A DNA stretch of 64,000 bases from an uncultured Eubacteriales bacterium (lineage in GTDB: Bacteria; Bacillota; Clostridia; Christensenellales; Borkfalkiaceae): positions 1 through 64,000 of the forward strand of contig UQTB01000006.1 in NCBI GenBank assembly GCA_900543915.1, read 5' to 3'. Position numbers and translations under genes: made by a program. The notes beneath the pieces are model-generated. The model had not been told where the DNA came from, ran no database searches, and saw only the letters and a list, made by a program, of their open reading frames with translations. This document shows, piece after piece, positions 17,322-25,707 of the stretch (its first letter is position 1; the number at the start of each line of letters is the position of its first letter).

Positions 17322-17544
17322 ACCGGCTAAGCCGATGGTTTTTCGCTTTCGGGCTGTTAGCCCTAACACTGCCGCCAGCGCTCGCGCATATGACGCCCCG
17401 GCAGGCATGCAACCGTTACTTGCTTCCCGTGAACGCGCCCCTTTCCGCATCTTGTTCTTCCCGAATTGTCTCGCTCTTTTTTACGTTTCTGTTTTCTTTT
17501 TGAAAGCGGCACTTTCCTCTTTTTTGTTCATCGTTAATGCCTTT
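17322..17544. repeat. Structured repeat family 2, copy 1
   Basis: By eye this matches 60690-60925 over about 220 bp at roughly 75-80% identity. Both copies start with a hairpin built on GGCTAAGCC (flanks CTACC/GATGG here, CCACT/GGTGG in copy 2). A second hairpin GGGCTGTTAGCCC follows, then the shared blocks GACGCCCCGGCAG, CATGCAA and AACGCGCCCCTTTC, and a pyrimidine-rich tail. Not coding. The conserved hairpins suggest a mobile or RNA-level element. Confidence 0.7.
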
Positions 17545-17549
17545 TTCGG

Positions 17550-17611
17550 CCCCCGCCGTTATGGCGGGGGCGCTATACCAAAAGAGCGAAGACTCAAAAA
17601 CCTTCGCTCTT
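17550..17611 (-). terminator. Terminator pair after the glycosyltransferase
   Basis: Directly after the stop at 17640 the minus strand reads AAAGAGCGAAG, an 11-nt loop, CTTCGCTCTTTT (17579-17611), followed by a second, GC-rich hairpin (CCCCCGCC/GGCGGGGG, 17551-17571). The first is a good intrinsic terminator in both directions. Confidence 0.75.
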
Positions 17612-17639
17612 TATTTCCTGTGAAAATTTGCGCACGCCG

Positions 17640-19064
17640 TCAGGAGGCCTTTTTCTTCCCGCGGCGCTCCGAAACCGCCTTGACGCGCTGCGGGGCTTCT
17701 TCCTGCTCCTCCACCGCCCGCAGCGCCTCCACGGAGACCGAGCGGGTATGATAAATCGGCTTCCACTCCACCTTTTTGAACAGCGCGACCAGCGCGATGG
17801 GCAGATAGGTAAACATAAAGAGGGGGAACAAAAAGAGATGGAAGATCTTTTTCCAAGTCGGACAGAGAATTTTCCTGCGCTCCGTCAGCAGCGTGATCCC
17901 CCCGAACAGGAGAAAGACGAGATACATATTGACCGCATACAGCCCGATGTGCGCCAGAGCTCCCAGCCCCGCACCGACGTTTCCCATTGAAAAACCGACG
18001 ATCGCGCAGACGGTGTTGAAAAACAGCGTAGCGAGCGTGATCAGGAGCGCGGGACAGATCGTCGTCAGGATATCGTAACAGGAAAAATTGCGGATATCCT
18101 CTTTCATCAGGCGCCGGCCCTTTTTGGCGAATACCTGATAAAACCCCTTCGCCCAGCGCTCGCGTTGGCGCCAGGACTGGCGGAAACGCGACGGCTGTTC
18201 GTCGAACAGCATGGCGTCCTTGGCAAATCCGATCTTGCGTCCGCTCAAAGCGAACTCCGTGGAACACTCGATATCCTCCGTCAGGGTGAAAAACTCCCAG
18301 TTTCCGTACTCTTTCACCACGTCGCGCGCGATCAGAAACCCCGTCCCCGATATCGCACAGCTGCTTCCGAGCGTCATTCTGGCGCTGTTTAAGTGACAGG
18401 ATTCGTGCAAAAACCAGTAGCCGTACCCGCTCGCGATCCAGTTTTCCCCGAAATTTTTGCTGTTCCGATAACTCGTGACCATGTCGTATCCGCGGTCGAA
18501 CACCTTGTTCATCTCCGTCAGATAGGTCTTCGTCAGAATATTGTCCGCATCCAGCACGACGTAAGCGTCGCAGCGCTCCGCGTAGAGCGGATCGGCGTGA
18601 AGATGCTCGAACAGATAGTGGAGGGCGAACCCCTTGCCGACTTTTTCCGGATCGTTGCGCTCGTACACGATACAGCCGAGCGAACGCGCGAGCGCCGCGG
18701 TCTGATCCGTACAGTTATCCGCCACGACGAAGATATCCACCAGCTCCGCGGGATAGTCGTTGCGGCGAATGCTCTCGATGAGCTGTCCCAAAACCTTCTC
18801 CTCGTTGCGCGCGCAGATGACGATTCCCAGCCGATGGCGCTTTCCGGCGGGCGGTAAGGCCCGCTTTCCGCGGAAAACGCTGACGAACAGGTAGACGAAC
18901 TGATGCAGATATAATAAGATAAAAAACAAAAAGAGCGCGCCGTTGACGATATTGACGATATTCGTCAGAATATCCTGCGTCGGCTCTCCGAATATTCCGC
19001 CGCCGATCAGCCGCGCGCATTCGGACGCGCGCGCCGCCGAAAAAGTGATAAAGTTTTTCAGCAA
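17640..19064 (-). CDS. Membrane glycosyltransferase, family 2
   Basis: A 474-residue processive-type glycosyltransferase. An N-terminal membrane helix is followed by the GT2 domain: VICARNEEKVLGQLI, VVADNCTDQT, VVLDADNIL (the DxD-type metal motif), EDIECSTEF and the product-channel motif QRERWAKGF (QxxRW type). Four C-terminal hydrophobic helices follow. It most resembles N-acetylglucosaminyltransferase or hyaluronan-synthase-like enzymes of surface polysaccharide synthesis. The start is a TTG at 19064 because GAGGAGG lies 8 bp before it; an upstream TTG has no such site. Stands alone. Confidence 0.88.
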   Translation of the reverse strand: MLKNFITFSAARASECARLIGGGIFGEPTQDILTNIVNIVNGALFLFFILLYLHQFVYLFVSVFRGKRALPPAGKRHRLGIVICARNEEKVLGQLIESIRRNDYPAELVDIFVVADNCTDQTAALARSLGCIVYERNDPEKVGKGFALHYLFEHLHADPLYAERCDAYVVLDADNILTKTYLTEMNKVFDRGYDMVTSYRNSKNFGENWIASGYGYWFLHESCHLNSARMTLGSSCAISGTGFLIARDVVKEYGNWEFFTLTEDIECSTEFALSGRKIGFAKDAMLFDEQPSRFRQSWRQRERWAKGFYQVFAKKGRRLMKEDIRNFSCYDILTTICPALLITLATLFFNTVCAIVGFSMGNVGAGLGALAHIGLYAVNMYLVFLLFGGITLLTERRKILCPTWKKIFHLFLFPLFMFTYLPIALVALFKKVEWKPIYHTRSVSVEALRAVEEQEEAPQRVKAVSERRGKKKAS

Positions 19065-19163
19065 AAATACTACCTCCTCGGAATGCTTCCCAAACAAAAC
19101 GATCGGGAGAAACGGTTTGTCCCGTATTTTTTTATTTTTCCTATCTTTTCACATATGTTGTTA

Positions 19164-19192
19164 AGTATAACATATCTTTATGCCTTTGTCAA
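19164..19192 (-). promoter_or_regulatory. Promoter of the glycosyltransferase
   Basis: TTGACA (19187-19192), 17 bp, TATACT (19164-19169), giving a leader of about 90 nt that reaches the GAGGAGG site before the TTG start. Confidence 0.75.
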
Positions 19193-19460
19193 TCATTCAA
19201 AAAAAGAGTGGATAAATATGGTATTTAATCATCATGTTGAGTCACCGCAAAAGCAGAAAGTCGAAACAGCCCATCATTTTTTGCTCCCATTGCCGAGATC
19301 CTTCACTTCTTTCAGAAATGATGATATTCTTACACTGCATTGTAACTTTTCCGAAACTCCGCGCGGAAATAAGCGAACGCACGCCGCGCTGTTCTATTTT
19401 AATCTGCTCTTTTCCATCGGTTTTTAATCGCAGAAGGCAAGAAAACCGTGGCGGAACGCC

Positions 19461-19688
19461 GATCAATACCGGTTTAACCGGTGGTTTTGATATCCCCTAT
19501 AAGGGGAAACTGCCAGCCCCGTCAACGGGTATCGCGTTTATGATAGCGCCTTATTGCCCTGCTCCCCTGTAAAACAGTTTTCTCTTATCACTTTGCAGAC
19601 CTTTAACCGATGGTTGTCTTATTATTTTTTTCTTAACTCTTCCTCCGGTAAAACCGGGAAATTTTTCATACGAAAGCGCCATCAAAAA
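19461..19688. repeat. Structured repeat family 1, copy A
   Basis: The most divergent of four copies. It has the same order of elements: hairpin ACCGGTTTAACCGGTGGTTTTG, hairpin CCCCTATAAGGGG, the block CCCCGTCAACGGGTATCGC, hairpin CTGTAAAACAG, an AT-rich stretch, CCGGTAAAACCGG, and the end block TTTTTCATACGAAAGCGCC. Compare 46178-46432 and 59321-59513. Not coding. Confidence 0.75.
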
Positions 19689-19689
19689 C

Positions 19690-19718
19690 CGCGGCGCGCC
19701 CGATCGGGGCGCGCCGCG
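19690..19718 (-). terminator. Terminator of the second amino-acid importer operon
   Basis: A 12-bp GC-rich stem (CGCGGCGCGCCC and its complement) around a tight GATC loop, followed on the minus strand by GTTTTTG. It lies 66 bp past the ATPase stop. Confidence 0.75.
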
Positions 19719-19783
19719 TAAAACAAAACAAACAAAATGAAACCCTTCCCCCGCGCGCAGGCGCGGACAGATTCAGGCCTTTT

Positions 19784-20698
19784 TTACAATACTTTTGACA
19801 GAAATTCTTTCAGACGCGGATCCTGCGGATGGTCAAAGAACGCATTGGGCTCGTTTTCTTCCTTGATCTTCCCCTCGTCCATAAACAGAACGCGGGTCGC
19901 GACTTCGCGCGCAAATCCCATCTCGTGCGTGACGACGACCATCGTCATGCCCTCGTCCGCGAGATCCTTCATCAGCTGGAGCACTTCTCCCACCATTTCG
20001 GGATCGAGCGCGGAGGTCGGCTCGTCAAAGAGCATTACGTCCGGCTCCATGCAGAGGGAACGAACGATGGCGATGCGCTGTTTCTGCCCGCCCGAGAGCT
20101 TGGAGGGATACTCGTCCTTTTTCTCGTACAGCCCGATGCGCTTCAAAAGCTCTTCCGCTTTTTTCTCCGCCTCCTCCTTGGTCTTCAGCTTCAGCTGGAC
20201 GGGTGCCAGCGTCATATTCTGCAGGACGGTGAGATTGTTGAAGAGATTGAAGTGCTGAAAAACCATCCCCATTTTGCGCCGCGCGACGTTGATATCCACG
20301 GAGGAACTGCGGTAGAGCTCCTTCATCGCGAGGCGGTACTCCTTTCCCTCGTGCTTTTTCAAAAGATCTTCCTTTTTGATCTTTCCGATGATTTCGCCGC
20401 GCAATGCTTCCGGATCGCTCCTGTCTTCCGCGGCCTCCCACAACGCGCGGTAGGTGTTGGATTTTTCGATGATATCGAAATGCAGGTAGGGATCGACCGG
20501 CGTCAGCAGCTGCCCTTCCATCCACACTTCGCCGTAAGTGGGGAATTCCAGGAGATTCATGCACCTTAAAAGCGTGGACTTTCCGCTCCCGGAGGGGCCT
20601 ATGATGACCACCTTCTCCCCCTTTTCAATCTTGCAGGAGACGCCCTTCAGCACTTCCAGCTTGCCGAAATACTTAAAGATATTGTCAACGATTATCAC
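19784..20698 (-). CDS. Amino-acid ABC importer ATPase with long insertion
   Basis: A 304-residue polar amino-acid ATPase, about 60 residues longer than usual. Walker A IGPSGSGKST is followed, after the first strands, by an inserted charged region (about residues 67-140, through KSNTYRALWEAAEDRSD and DLLKKHEGKEYRLAM). Then come the Q-loop MVFQHFNLFNN, signature LSGGQKQRIAIVRSL, Walker B VMLFDEPTSALDPE and VTHEMGF. The start is GTG with AAGGAGG 10 bp upstream, and it overlaps the permease end by 14 bp. Confidence 0.93.
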   Translation of the reverse strand: MIIVDNIFKYFGKLEVLKGVSCKIEKGEKVVIIGPSGSGKSTLLRCMNLLEFPTYGEVWMEGQLLTPVDPYLHFDIIEKSNTYRALWEAAEDRSDPEALRGEIIGKIKKEDLLKKHEGKEYRLAMKELYRSSSVDINVARRKMGMVFQHFNLFNNLTVLQNMTLAPVQLKLKTKEEAEKKAEELLKRIGLYEKKDEYPSKLSGGQKQRIAIVRSLCMEPDVMLFDEPTSALDPEMVGEVLQLMKDLADEGMTMVVVTHEMGFAREVATRVLFMDEGKIKEENEPNAFFDHPQDPRLKEFLSKVL

Positions 20699-21386
20699 TT
20701 GCCCTGAGCCTCCTTTCGATGAGTTTTACCCCCCACACCATAGCGTAGACGATAATCAGGTAACAAATTCCCACCAAAATACCGCTCGCAAGATAGTTGA
20801 CGACCGATTTATTGATGACGTCCGCCGCCGCGTTGAGGTCGAACGTCAGCATGCCGGGTGTAGACCCCACCCAGCTGATGATCGCAGTCTCTTTGAGAAG
20901 CGCGATCATTTCGTTTCCGATTGCCGGAATAACGTTTTTTACCGCTTGCGGCAGGATGATATGGATCATGGTCTTTCCCCAGCCGAGCCCCATTGCGCGG
21001 CCCGCCTCCATCTGTCCTTTATCGACGGATTGAATGCCGGCGCGGATATTTTCCGAGACATACGCGCCCGAATTGATCCCGAACGTGAGAATGGCGGCGT
21101 ACACCTTGAACCCGGGAATCGCAAAAATCGCAAAGACCATGATAAAGAGCTGAAGCGCAACGGGCGTTCCGCGGAAAACCGTCGTGTACACGCTGCAGAT
21201 CGCGGAGGGAATTTTCAGCCATTTATACTGCGGGGCGGCAATTTTCACGATTGCGACCACGGTACCCAAGACCAGCCCCAACAGCGCGGCGACCACCGTG
21301 ATGACCAGCGTGTGCCAGAACCCCTCGAAGAGATAGCTGAGAAATTCTCCCGTGCTCAATATTTTCCATATATCCTGAAATAACAT
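20685..21386 (-). CDS. Amino-acid ABC importer permease
   Basis: A 233-residue HisM-type permease. The N-terminal helix leads to VFRGTPVALQLFIMVFAIF. The EAA loop is GQMEAGRAMGLGWGKTMIHIILPQAVKNVIPAIGNE. There are five or six transmembrane segments. CAGGAG precedes the ATG. It lies between the binding protein and the ATPase of the second importer. Confidence 0.95.
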   Translation of the reverse strand: MLFQDIWKILSTGEFLSYLFEGFWHTLVITVVAALLGLVLGTVVAIVKIAAPQYKWLKIPSAICSVYTTVFRGTPVALQLFIMVFAIFAIPGFKVYAAILTFGINSGAYVSENIRAGIQSVDKGQMEAGRAMGLGWGKTMIHIILPQAVKNVIPAIGNEMIALLKETAIISWVGSTPGMLTFDLNAAADVINKSVVNYLASGILVGICYLIIVYAMVWGVKLIERRLRASDNR

Positions 21387-21458
21387 AAATGCTCCTGTTT
21401 ACACAAACAGGGAAAGGGCATGCTGCCCTTTCCCGTTTCTGTCAGTTTATCTTTCCGC

Positions 21459-22304
21459 TCAGACGCCGAGGTGTTCCATCACCAGCTGCTCAACGCCGTT
21501 GTTGCCGTTCTCGTCGGTCTCCGCGAGCAGGGCATTCAGAACTTTGTTGATCGCGTTGAGAATTTCCGTTTCGCCCTTGGTGACGCAGATCGCATATTCG
21601 TCCACAGCCGCTTCGTCCGCTTCCCCGTCGGCGCCCTGATAATAAAGGGGCGCGCACTTCAGTTTGCTGTTGTCCTTGATCAGCTGTTTGGCGGGCAGTT
21701 CGTCGATGATCACGACGTCGATGTTGAGCCCGATATCCGCAACCGCCGTGGACAGCGCGTCGTATCCCGTCTTCGTGACGTTCTTTCCGTCCAAAACGCC
21801 GCCTTCCGCCGTTTCATCTCCCAGGAAAAGATCGGCGGTCGTCCCGCTCTGTACGCCGATTTTTTTATCGGCAAAGGCATCCCAGTAAACGCCGGTCACA
21901 TCGTCCGTCGTCGTGCTTTCATACGTCGCGGCATCGGTTACCTGATAGATAACGTACAGATTCGCCGTATAATAGGGCACGGAAAAAGCCACCTTTTCCT
22001 TGCGCTCATCCGTGATGGAGATTCCTGCCGCGCCCACTTTCGCGAGCTTGCCGGCGGAAACCGTATCCACGATCTGATCGAAGGCCACGTTCTCGAACTG
22101 AACGCTCATGCCGAGCTCTTCGCCGACGAGATTCATGATATCGACGTCCGCGCCGACGATCTTGGAGTCTTTAATATACTCAAACGGCGCGAACCCTGCC
22201 TCCGTATAGACGATAAGCGTATTCCCGTTGCCGCCGCAGGCAGCCATTCCCATCGCGCAGGCCGCCGTCAGGACTGCAAGAATCATACACAAAAACTTTT
22301 TCAT
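21459..22304 (-). CDS. Amino-acid ABC importer substrate-binding lipoprotein
   Basis: A 281-residue SBP_bac_3 protein. Its signal peptide ends at a lipobox A-M-G-M-A-A-C (about residue 23). The core motifs are YTEAGFAPFEYIKDSKIVGADVDI, GAAGISITDERKEKVAFSVPYY and IDVVIIDELPAKQ. It probably binds a polar amino acid or its derivative. AGAG lies upstream of the chosen ATG; an in-frame extension of 39 codons runs through promoter sequence and is rejected. Confidence 0.94.
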   Translation of the reverse strand: MKKFLCMILAVLTAACAMGMAACGGNGNTLIVYTEAGFAPFEYIKDSKIVGADVDIMNLVGEELGMSVQFENVAFDQIVDTVSAGKLAKVGAAGISITDERKEKVAFSVPYYTANLYVIYQVTDAATYESTTTDDVTGVYWDAFADKKIGVQSGTTADLFLGDETAEGGVLDGKNVTKTGYDALSTAVADIGLNIDVVIIDELPAKQLIKDNSKLKCAPLYYQGADGEADEAAVDEYAICVTKGETEILNAINKVLNALLAETDENGNNGVEQLVMEHLGV

Positions 22305-22338
22305 TTCTCTGTTCCTCTCTTTTTTTGATGATGACGCT

Positions 22339-22367
22339 ATTTTAGAACTTTTTTTTTGTATTGTCAA
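22339..22367 (-). promoter_or_regulatory. Promoter of the second importer operon
   Basis: TTGACA (22362-22367), 17 bp of mostly A residues, then TAAAAT (22339-22344): a near-consensus vegetative promoter with an AT-rich upstream region. Confidence 0.8.
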
Positions 22368-22585
22368 CTGTTTTATTGCATAATTCAAAAAAATTTTTAA
22401 AAAATATTTAAAAATTGCCATATTTATGTATATTTTTATGAATAATCAAATTTTATATTCATTTATTGAAAAACTGTCGCATCTCTCTCCCGCGCGCCGC
22501 CGGCTGTGATATGATCAAAGTGGCGTTCGGGAACCTGCGGCGCCGCCTTCACGGGCGGGCGGAGCCGCGCGATAAGGAGGTATTT

Positions 22586-23110
22586 ATGTATTTATCCGAA
22601 TTCATTGAGTCTCTCGCCCTCTACGGTCTGCCCGCGGTCGTCATGTCCGTGCTCGCGGAAGGATGCACGCTTCTGCTCGTCAGACTGTGCAGAATTCAGA
22701 ATACGGCGCTGAAAAACATTCTGCCCTTTCTCTTCGGCGTCGCTTTCTCCTGCCTGTACAGCCTGATTTTTCAGGGAGCGGGGAGCGTCTTTACCGAAGA
22801 GACGCTTTATACGGGCATACTCTGCGGCTCGCTTTCCACTGTGTACGGAGCGATTCTGAACAGGACGCTCTCGAAAAAAGCGGAGCCCGACCGGGAGAGC
22901 ATCGTCATCGGACAGCTGAACGGCTTTGTCCGCCCGGAAGAGCTGTCGGATACGGCAAAAGCGATCTGCGCCGCGCTGGAAGAAGGCGCGGACGAACAGG
23001 CGATCGCCGCGATCATCGCGGCGCACGGCACGGAGGCAGCGGACGATGAAACCGCCCGGCGGCTCGCGGCATTTCTCCTCGCCGCGGTCGAAGCGCTGAA
23101 AGAGGAGTAA
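22586..23110 (+). CDS. Hypothetical membrane protein
   Basis: A 174-residue protein with two or three hydrophobic segments in the first 90 residues (ALYGLPAVVMSVLAEGCTLLLVRL, ILPFLFGVAFSCLYSLIF, LYTGILCGSLSTVYGAIL). A soluble helical tail rich in Ala and Glu follows (about 110-174). AAGGAGG gives a clear start at 22586. I recognise no family with confidence; the layout recalls short phage-type or spore-related membrane proteins. It sits just upstream of the germination operon but has its own terminator. Confidence 0.75.
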   Translation: MYLSEFIESLALYGLPAVVMSVLAEGCTLLLVRLCRIQNTALKNILPFLFGVAFSCLYSLIFQGAGSVFTEETLYTGILCGSLSTVYGAILNRTLSKKAEPDRESIVIGQLNGFVRPEELSDTAKAICAALEEGADEQAIAAIIAAHGTEAADDETARRLAAFLLAAVEALKEE

Positions 23111-23115
23111 CGGAC

Positions 23116-23143
23116 GCGCCCCCGCGAAAAAGCGGGGGCGTTT
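23116..23143 (+). terminator. Terminator of the 174-residue protein gene
   Basis: CGCCCCCGC, GAAAAA loop, GCGGGGGCG, then TTTTCGTATTTTTTT: a strong intrinsic terminator 6 bp after the stop. Confidence 0.88.
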
Positions 23144-23179
23144 TCGTATTTTTTTCGCAAATATCTCGATACTATCCGT

Positions 23180-24625
23180 ATGAAATTCAAAAAGAGCCTG
23201 AAAGAGAATCTCTCTTTTTTAAAAAAGAAGTTATCCGCGCAGGATGTTTTTTTCTATGAAATCAAGATCGGCGGGAAACGGGACGCCTGCCTGATCTTCG
23301 TCGACTCCCTGACGGACAAGGCGGAAGCCGGGCGGCTGCTCGTCAACCCGCTCTCGCAATTTGCGGGCAATCCGACTTACGCCGCCGTAAAAAACAGCCT
23401 GCTCTCCCCCGAGCGGAAGGAATATACGGATACGGAAGAAGCGATCGACGATATGCTCACGGGCAACACCATGCTCGTGATAGACGGATGCACACACGTC
23501 ATCTGTTACGGTCTCAAGAAATTCGAAGTCCGCGCGGTCTCCGAACCGCCGACCTCCACCGTGATCAAGGGGCCGCGCGAGGGCTTTAACGAGTGCCTGC
23601 CCGTCAACCTGAGCATGCTCCGCCGCCGCATCAAGTCCCCCGACCTGGAAGTGGAGATGCTGAATATGGGAAAATACTCCAAGACGGCGATCGCGCTGAC
23701 CTATATCAAGGGCGTTGTGCAGGAAGGGCTGGTAGAATCGGTCAAAGAGCGCCTCGCCAAGATCGAGATCGACGGGATTCTGGACGCCTCCTACGTATCG
23801 AAATTTCTCAACGAAAAAAAGAGCTCTCTTTTCAAGCAGGTAGGCACCACGGAAAAGCCGGATATCCTCGCCTCCAAGCTGCTGGAGGGAAGAATCGGCA
23901 TCGTCGTGGACGGCTCGCCCATCGCGCTCACCCTCCCTTATATTCTGATCGAGGATTTTCAGAGCCCGGAAGACTACTATACGTCTCCCTATAAAGCGAC
24001 GGTCGCCCGCGGGCTGCGGGCGCTCTCCGTGTTCCTCGCGGTGCTGCTGCCCGGCTTTTTCGTGGCGGCTCAGCTCTTTCACCTGCAGCTGATCCCGCTC
24101 AACTTTCTCCTGACCATCGTCAATTCCATCAAGGGGATCCCCCTGTCGCCCAGCTTCGAGATGTTCTTCACTCTCCTGATCTTCGAGATTCTCAACGAGG
24201 CGAGCGTGCGCATGCCGAAATACGTCGGCATGGTGGTTTCCATCGTCGGCGGCCTCGTGCTGGGCGAAACCGCCGTCAACGCCGGCATCATTTCCGCTCC
24301 CGCGCTGATGATCATAGCGCTGTCCGGGATCTGCCTTTACACCGTCCCCGAGCTCGTGCAGACCTTTTCGCTCGTCCGCATCATCATTCTCATTCTCGCA
24401 GGCTCCCTGGGCGGCTACAGCATCATCCTGGCGGGCGCGTTCTTCCTGATCTACCTCGTATCCTTCGAGGACTTTAAAACGCCCCTGTTGGCGCCCTACG
24501 CGCCGATGATCCTGCACGACAAGCGGGACGGCTTTTATAAGGGCGCGCTCACCAGTCAGAAGGAACGCCCCGTCGTATTCAAGAGCCCCAACAAGACAAG
24601 GCTCAAAATCAAGGAGGACGCATGA
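23180..24625 (+). CDS. gerAA: Spore germination protein, GerAA-type receptor subunit
   Basis: A 481-residue GerA-family A subunit of a germinant receptor in the spore inner membrane. The N-terminal soluble half has ALIYIDGL-like LIFVDSLTDKAEAG and the family's GPREGFNECLPVNLSMLRRRI and YIKGVVQEGLVESVKERL. Four to five membrane segments follow from about residue 275. No ribosome site precedes the ATG. A sigma-G-like -10 (GATACTAT, 23168-23175) ends only a few bases before it, so the message may be leaderless or start nearby. It overlaps gerAB by 4 bp. Confidence 0.94.
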   Translation: MKFKKSLKENLSFLKKKLSAQDVFFYEIKIGGKRDACLIFVDSLTDKAEAGRLLVNPLSQFAGNPTYAAVKNSLLSPERKEYTDTEEAIDDMLTGNTMLVIDGCTHVICYGLKKFEVRAVSEPPTSTVIKGPREGFNECLPVNLSMLRRRIKSPDLEVEMLNMGKYSKTAIALTYIKGVVQEGLVESVKERLAKIEIDGILDASYVSKFLNEKKSSLFKQVGTTEKPDILASKLLEGRIGIVVDGSPIALTLPYILIEDFQSPEDYYTSPYKATVARGLRALSVFLAVLLPGFFVAAQLFHLQLIPLNFLLTIVNSIKGIPLSPSFEMFFTLLIFEILNEASVRMPKYVGMVVSIVGGLVLGETAVNAGIISAPALMIIALSGICLYTVPELVQTFSLVRIIILILAGSLGGYSIILAGAFFLIYLVSFEDFKTPLLAPYAPMILHDKRDGFYKGALTSQKERPVVFKSPNKTRLKIKEDA

Positions 24626-25707
24626 ACGAACTGAAACTGCGGCAGGTCTGCCTGATCCTGCTCGCTTTTATCCCCGTGACAAAGATCTTCACCCTCCCCG
24701 CGACGCTTTCCCACTACGCGCACGAGGATCTTCTGCTGTCCGCGCTCATCCCCTTCGCGCTGGATTTTCTCGTGCTGGGCGCGGTATGGTACGCCTCCCG
24801 CCGCGCCGGCTGCGATTTCCCGGCCTACATCCGGCGGACGCTCGGCAACACGGGCGCGAAGATCTATTTCTTCCTCTATTTCGTCTACTTCTTTCTCAAA
24901 GCCTATCTGCCCATCGAAGAGCAGAAGGACTTTGTGGAGCTGACGCTGTACGAGACCGATCCCACGATATTTCTCTTCTTTCCCTTCTTTTTTATCAGCA
25001 CGTATCTCGCCGTCAAGCCCCTGCGCACGCTGGGAAGGGCGGCGGATATCCTGACGGGCGTCACCATACTGTCTTTCGCAATTCTGCTCTTTTTGGCGGT
25101 GGGACAGACGGATGTCGCCGCGCTGCTGCCCGTCGGCGCACAGGGGAAAAACATCTTCACTGCCACCTATTACGGGCTCTCCTGGTTCGGCGACGGCGTG
25201 TATTTTCTCTTCCTGCTGGGCACCTTCCGCACGGAAAAAAAGGGGCTTTTAAAAATCATGCTGAGTTACGCCGGCGTGGCGCTTCTCACCCTTTTGTTTC
25301 TGGCGGTCTTTTACGGCTCCTTTTCCTCCATCGCGGACAGGCAGGAATTCGCGCTGAACGAGATGTCCAAGTATTCCGCGGTCATCCTGGCGGTCGGCCG
25401 CTTCGACTATATCGCGATCTTTCTGTTCCTCGGCGTCGGGGTATTCTCCATCGCACTGCCCCTCTACTTTTCGACATACGCGCTGCGGCAGGTTTTTCCC
25501 TTCAAGCAGTCCCCTCTGCCGGCGATCATCGTCAACGTCGGCATGCTCGCGTTCACGCTGCTTTCCAAGTACGACTACGTGCTCATCCGCGACACGCTGC
25601 TTTCCTGGAACGGAGTTCTGGTGATCGTATTTTCTTACGTGATCCCCATAGCGACCGCCTTTTTCAAAAAGGACAAGACCCTTCCCTTAAAGGAGAAAAC
25701 GGCATGA
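24622..25707 (+). CDS. gerAB: Spore germination protein, GerAB-type permease subunit
   Basis: A 361-residue protein with ten predicted membrane segments, a member of the APC superfamily and the likely ligand-binding subunit of the germinant receptor. Hydrophobic stretches cover nearly the whole length, with the family's RQVCLILLAFIPVTKIFTLPA start and SWFGDGVYFLFLLGTF in the middle. GGAGG precedes the ATG, which overlaps gerAA; the stop overlaps gerAC (ATGA). Confidence 0.92.
   Translation: MNELKLRQVCLILLAFIPVTKIFTLPATLSHYAHEDLLLSALIPFALDFLVLGAVWYASRRAGCDFPAYIRRTLGNTGAKIYFFLYFVYFFLKAYLPIEEQKDFVELTLYETDPTIFLFFPFFFISTYLAVKPLRTLGRAADILTGVTILSFAILLFLAVGQTDVAALLPVGAQGKNIFTATYYGLSWFGDGVYFLFLLGTFRTEKKGLLKIMLSYAGVALLTLLFLAVFYGSFSSIADRQEFALNEMSKYSAVILAVGRFDYIAIFLFLGVGVFSIALPLYFSTYALRQVFPFKQSPLPAIIVNVGMLAFTLLSKYDYVLIRDTLLSWNGVLVIVFSYVIPIATAFFKKDKTLPLKEKTA

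Larger units (their letters stand above)
16911..17639. other. Intergenic region with structured repeat, no gene
   Basis: An AT-rich stretch (16911-17140) is followed by copy 1 of a structured repeat (17322-17544) and two hairpins before the glycosyltransferase stop. I find no reading frame with a ribosome site or recognisable product. Confidence 0.5.
19193..19783. other. Intergenic region with repeats, no gene
   Basis: Holds a short SERSEES-like junk repeat (19299-19330), a divergent copy of structured repeat family 1 (19461-19688) and a terminator (19690-19718). Reading frames here lack ribosome sites and recognisable products. Confidence 0.5.

Noticed and set aside
17322..17544. CRISPR-like repeat
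   Set aside because: No short direct repeats with regular unique spacers occur; the repeats here are single structured units about 220-255 bp long. No cas genes are in the window.
22466..22585. Longer N-terminus for the 174-residue membrane protein
   Set aside because: The extension has no ribosome site, while AAGGAGG lies at ideal distance before the ATG at 22586.
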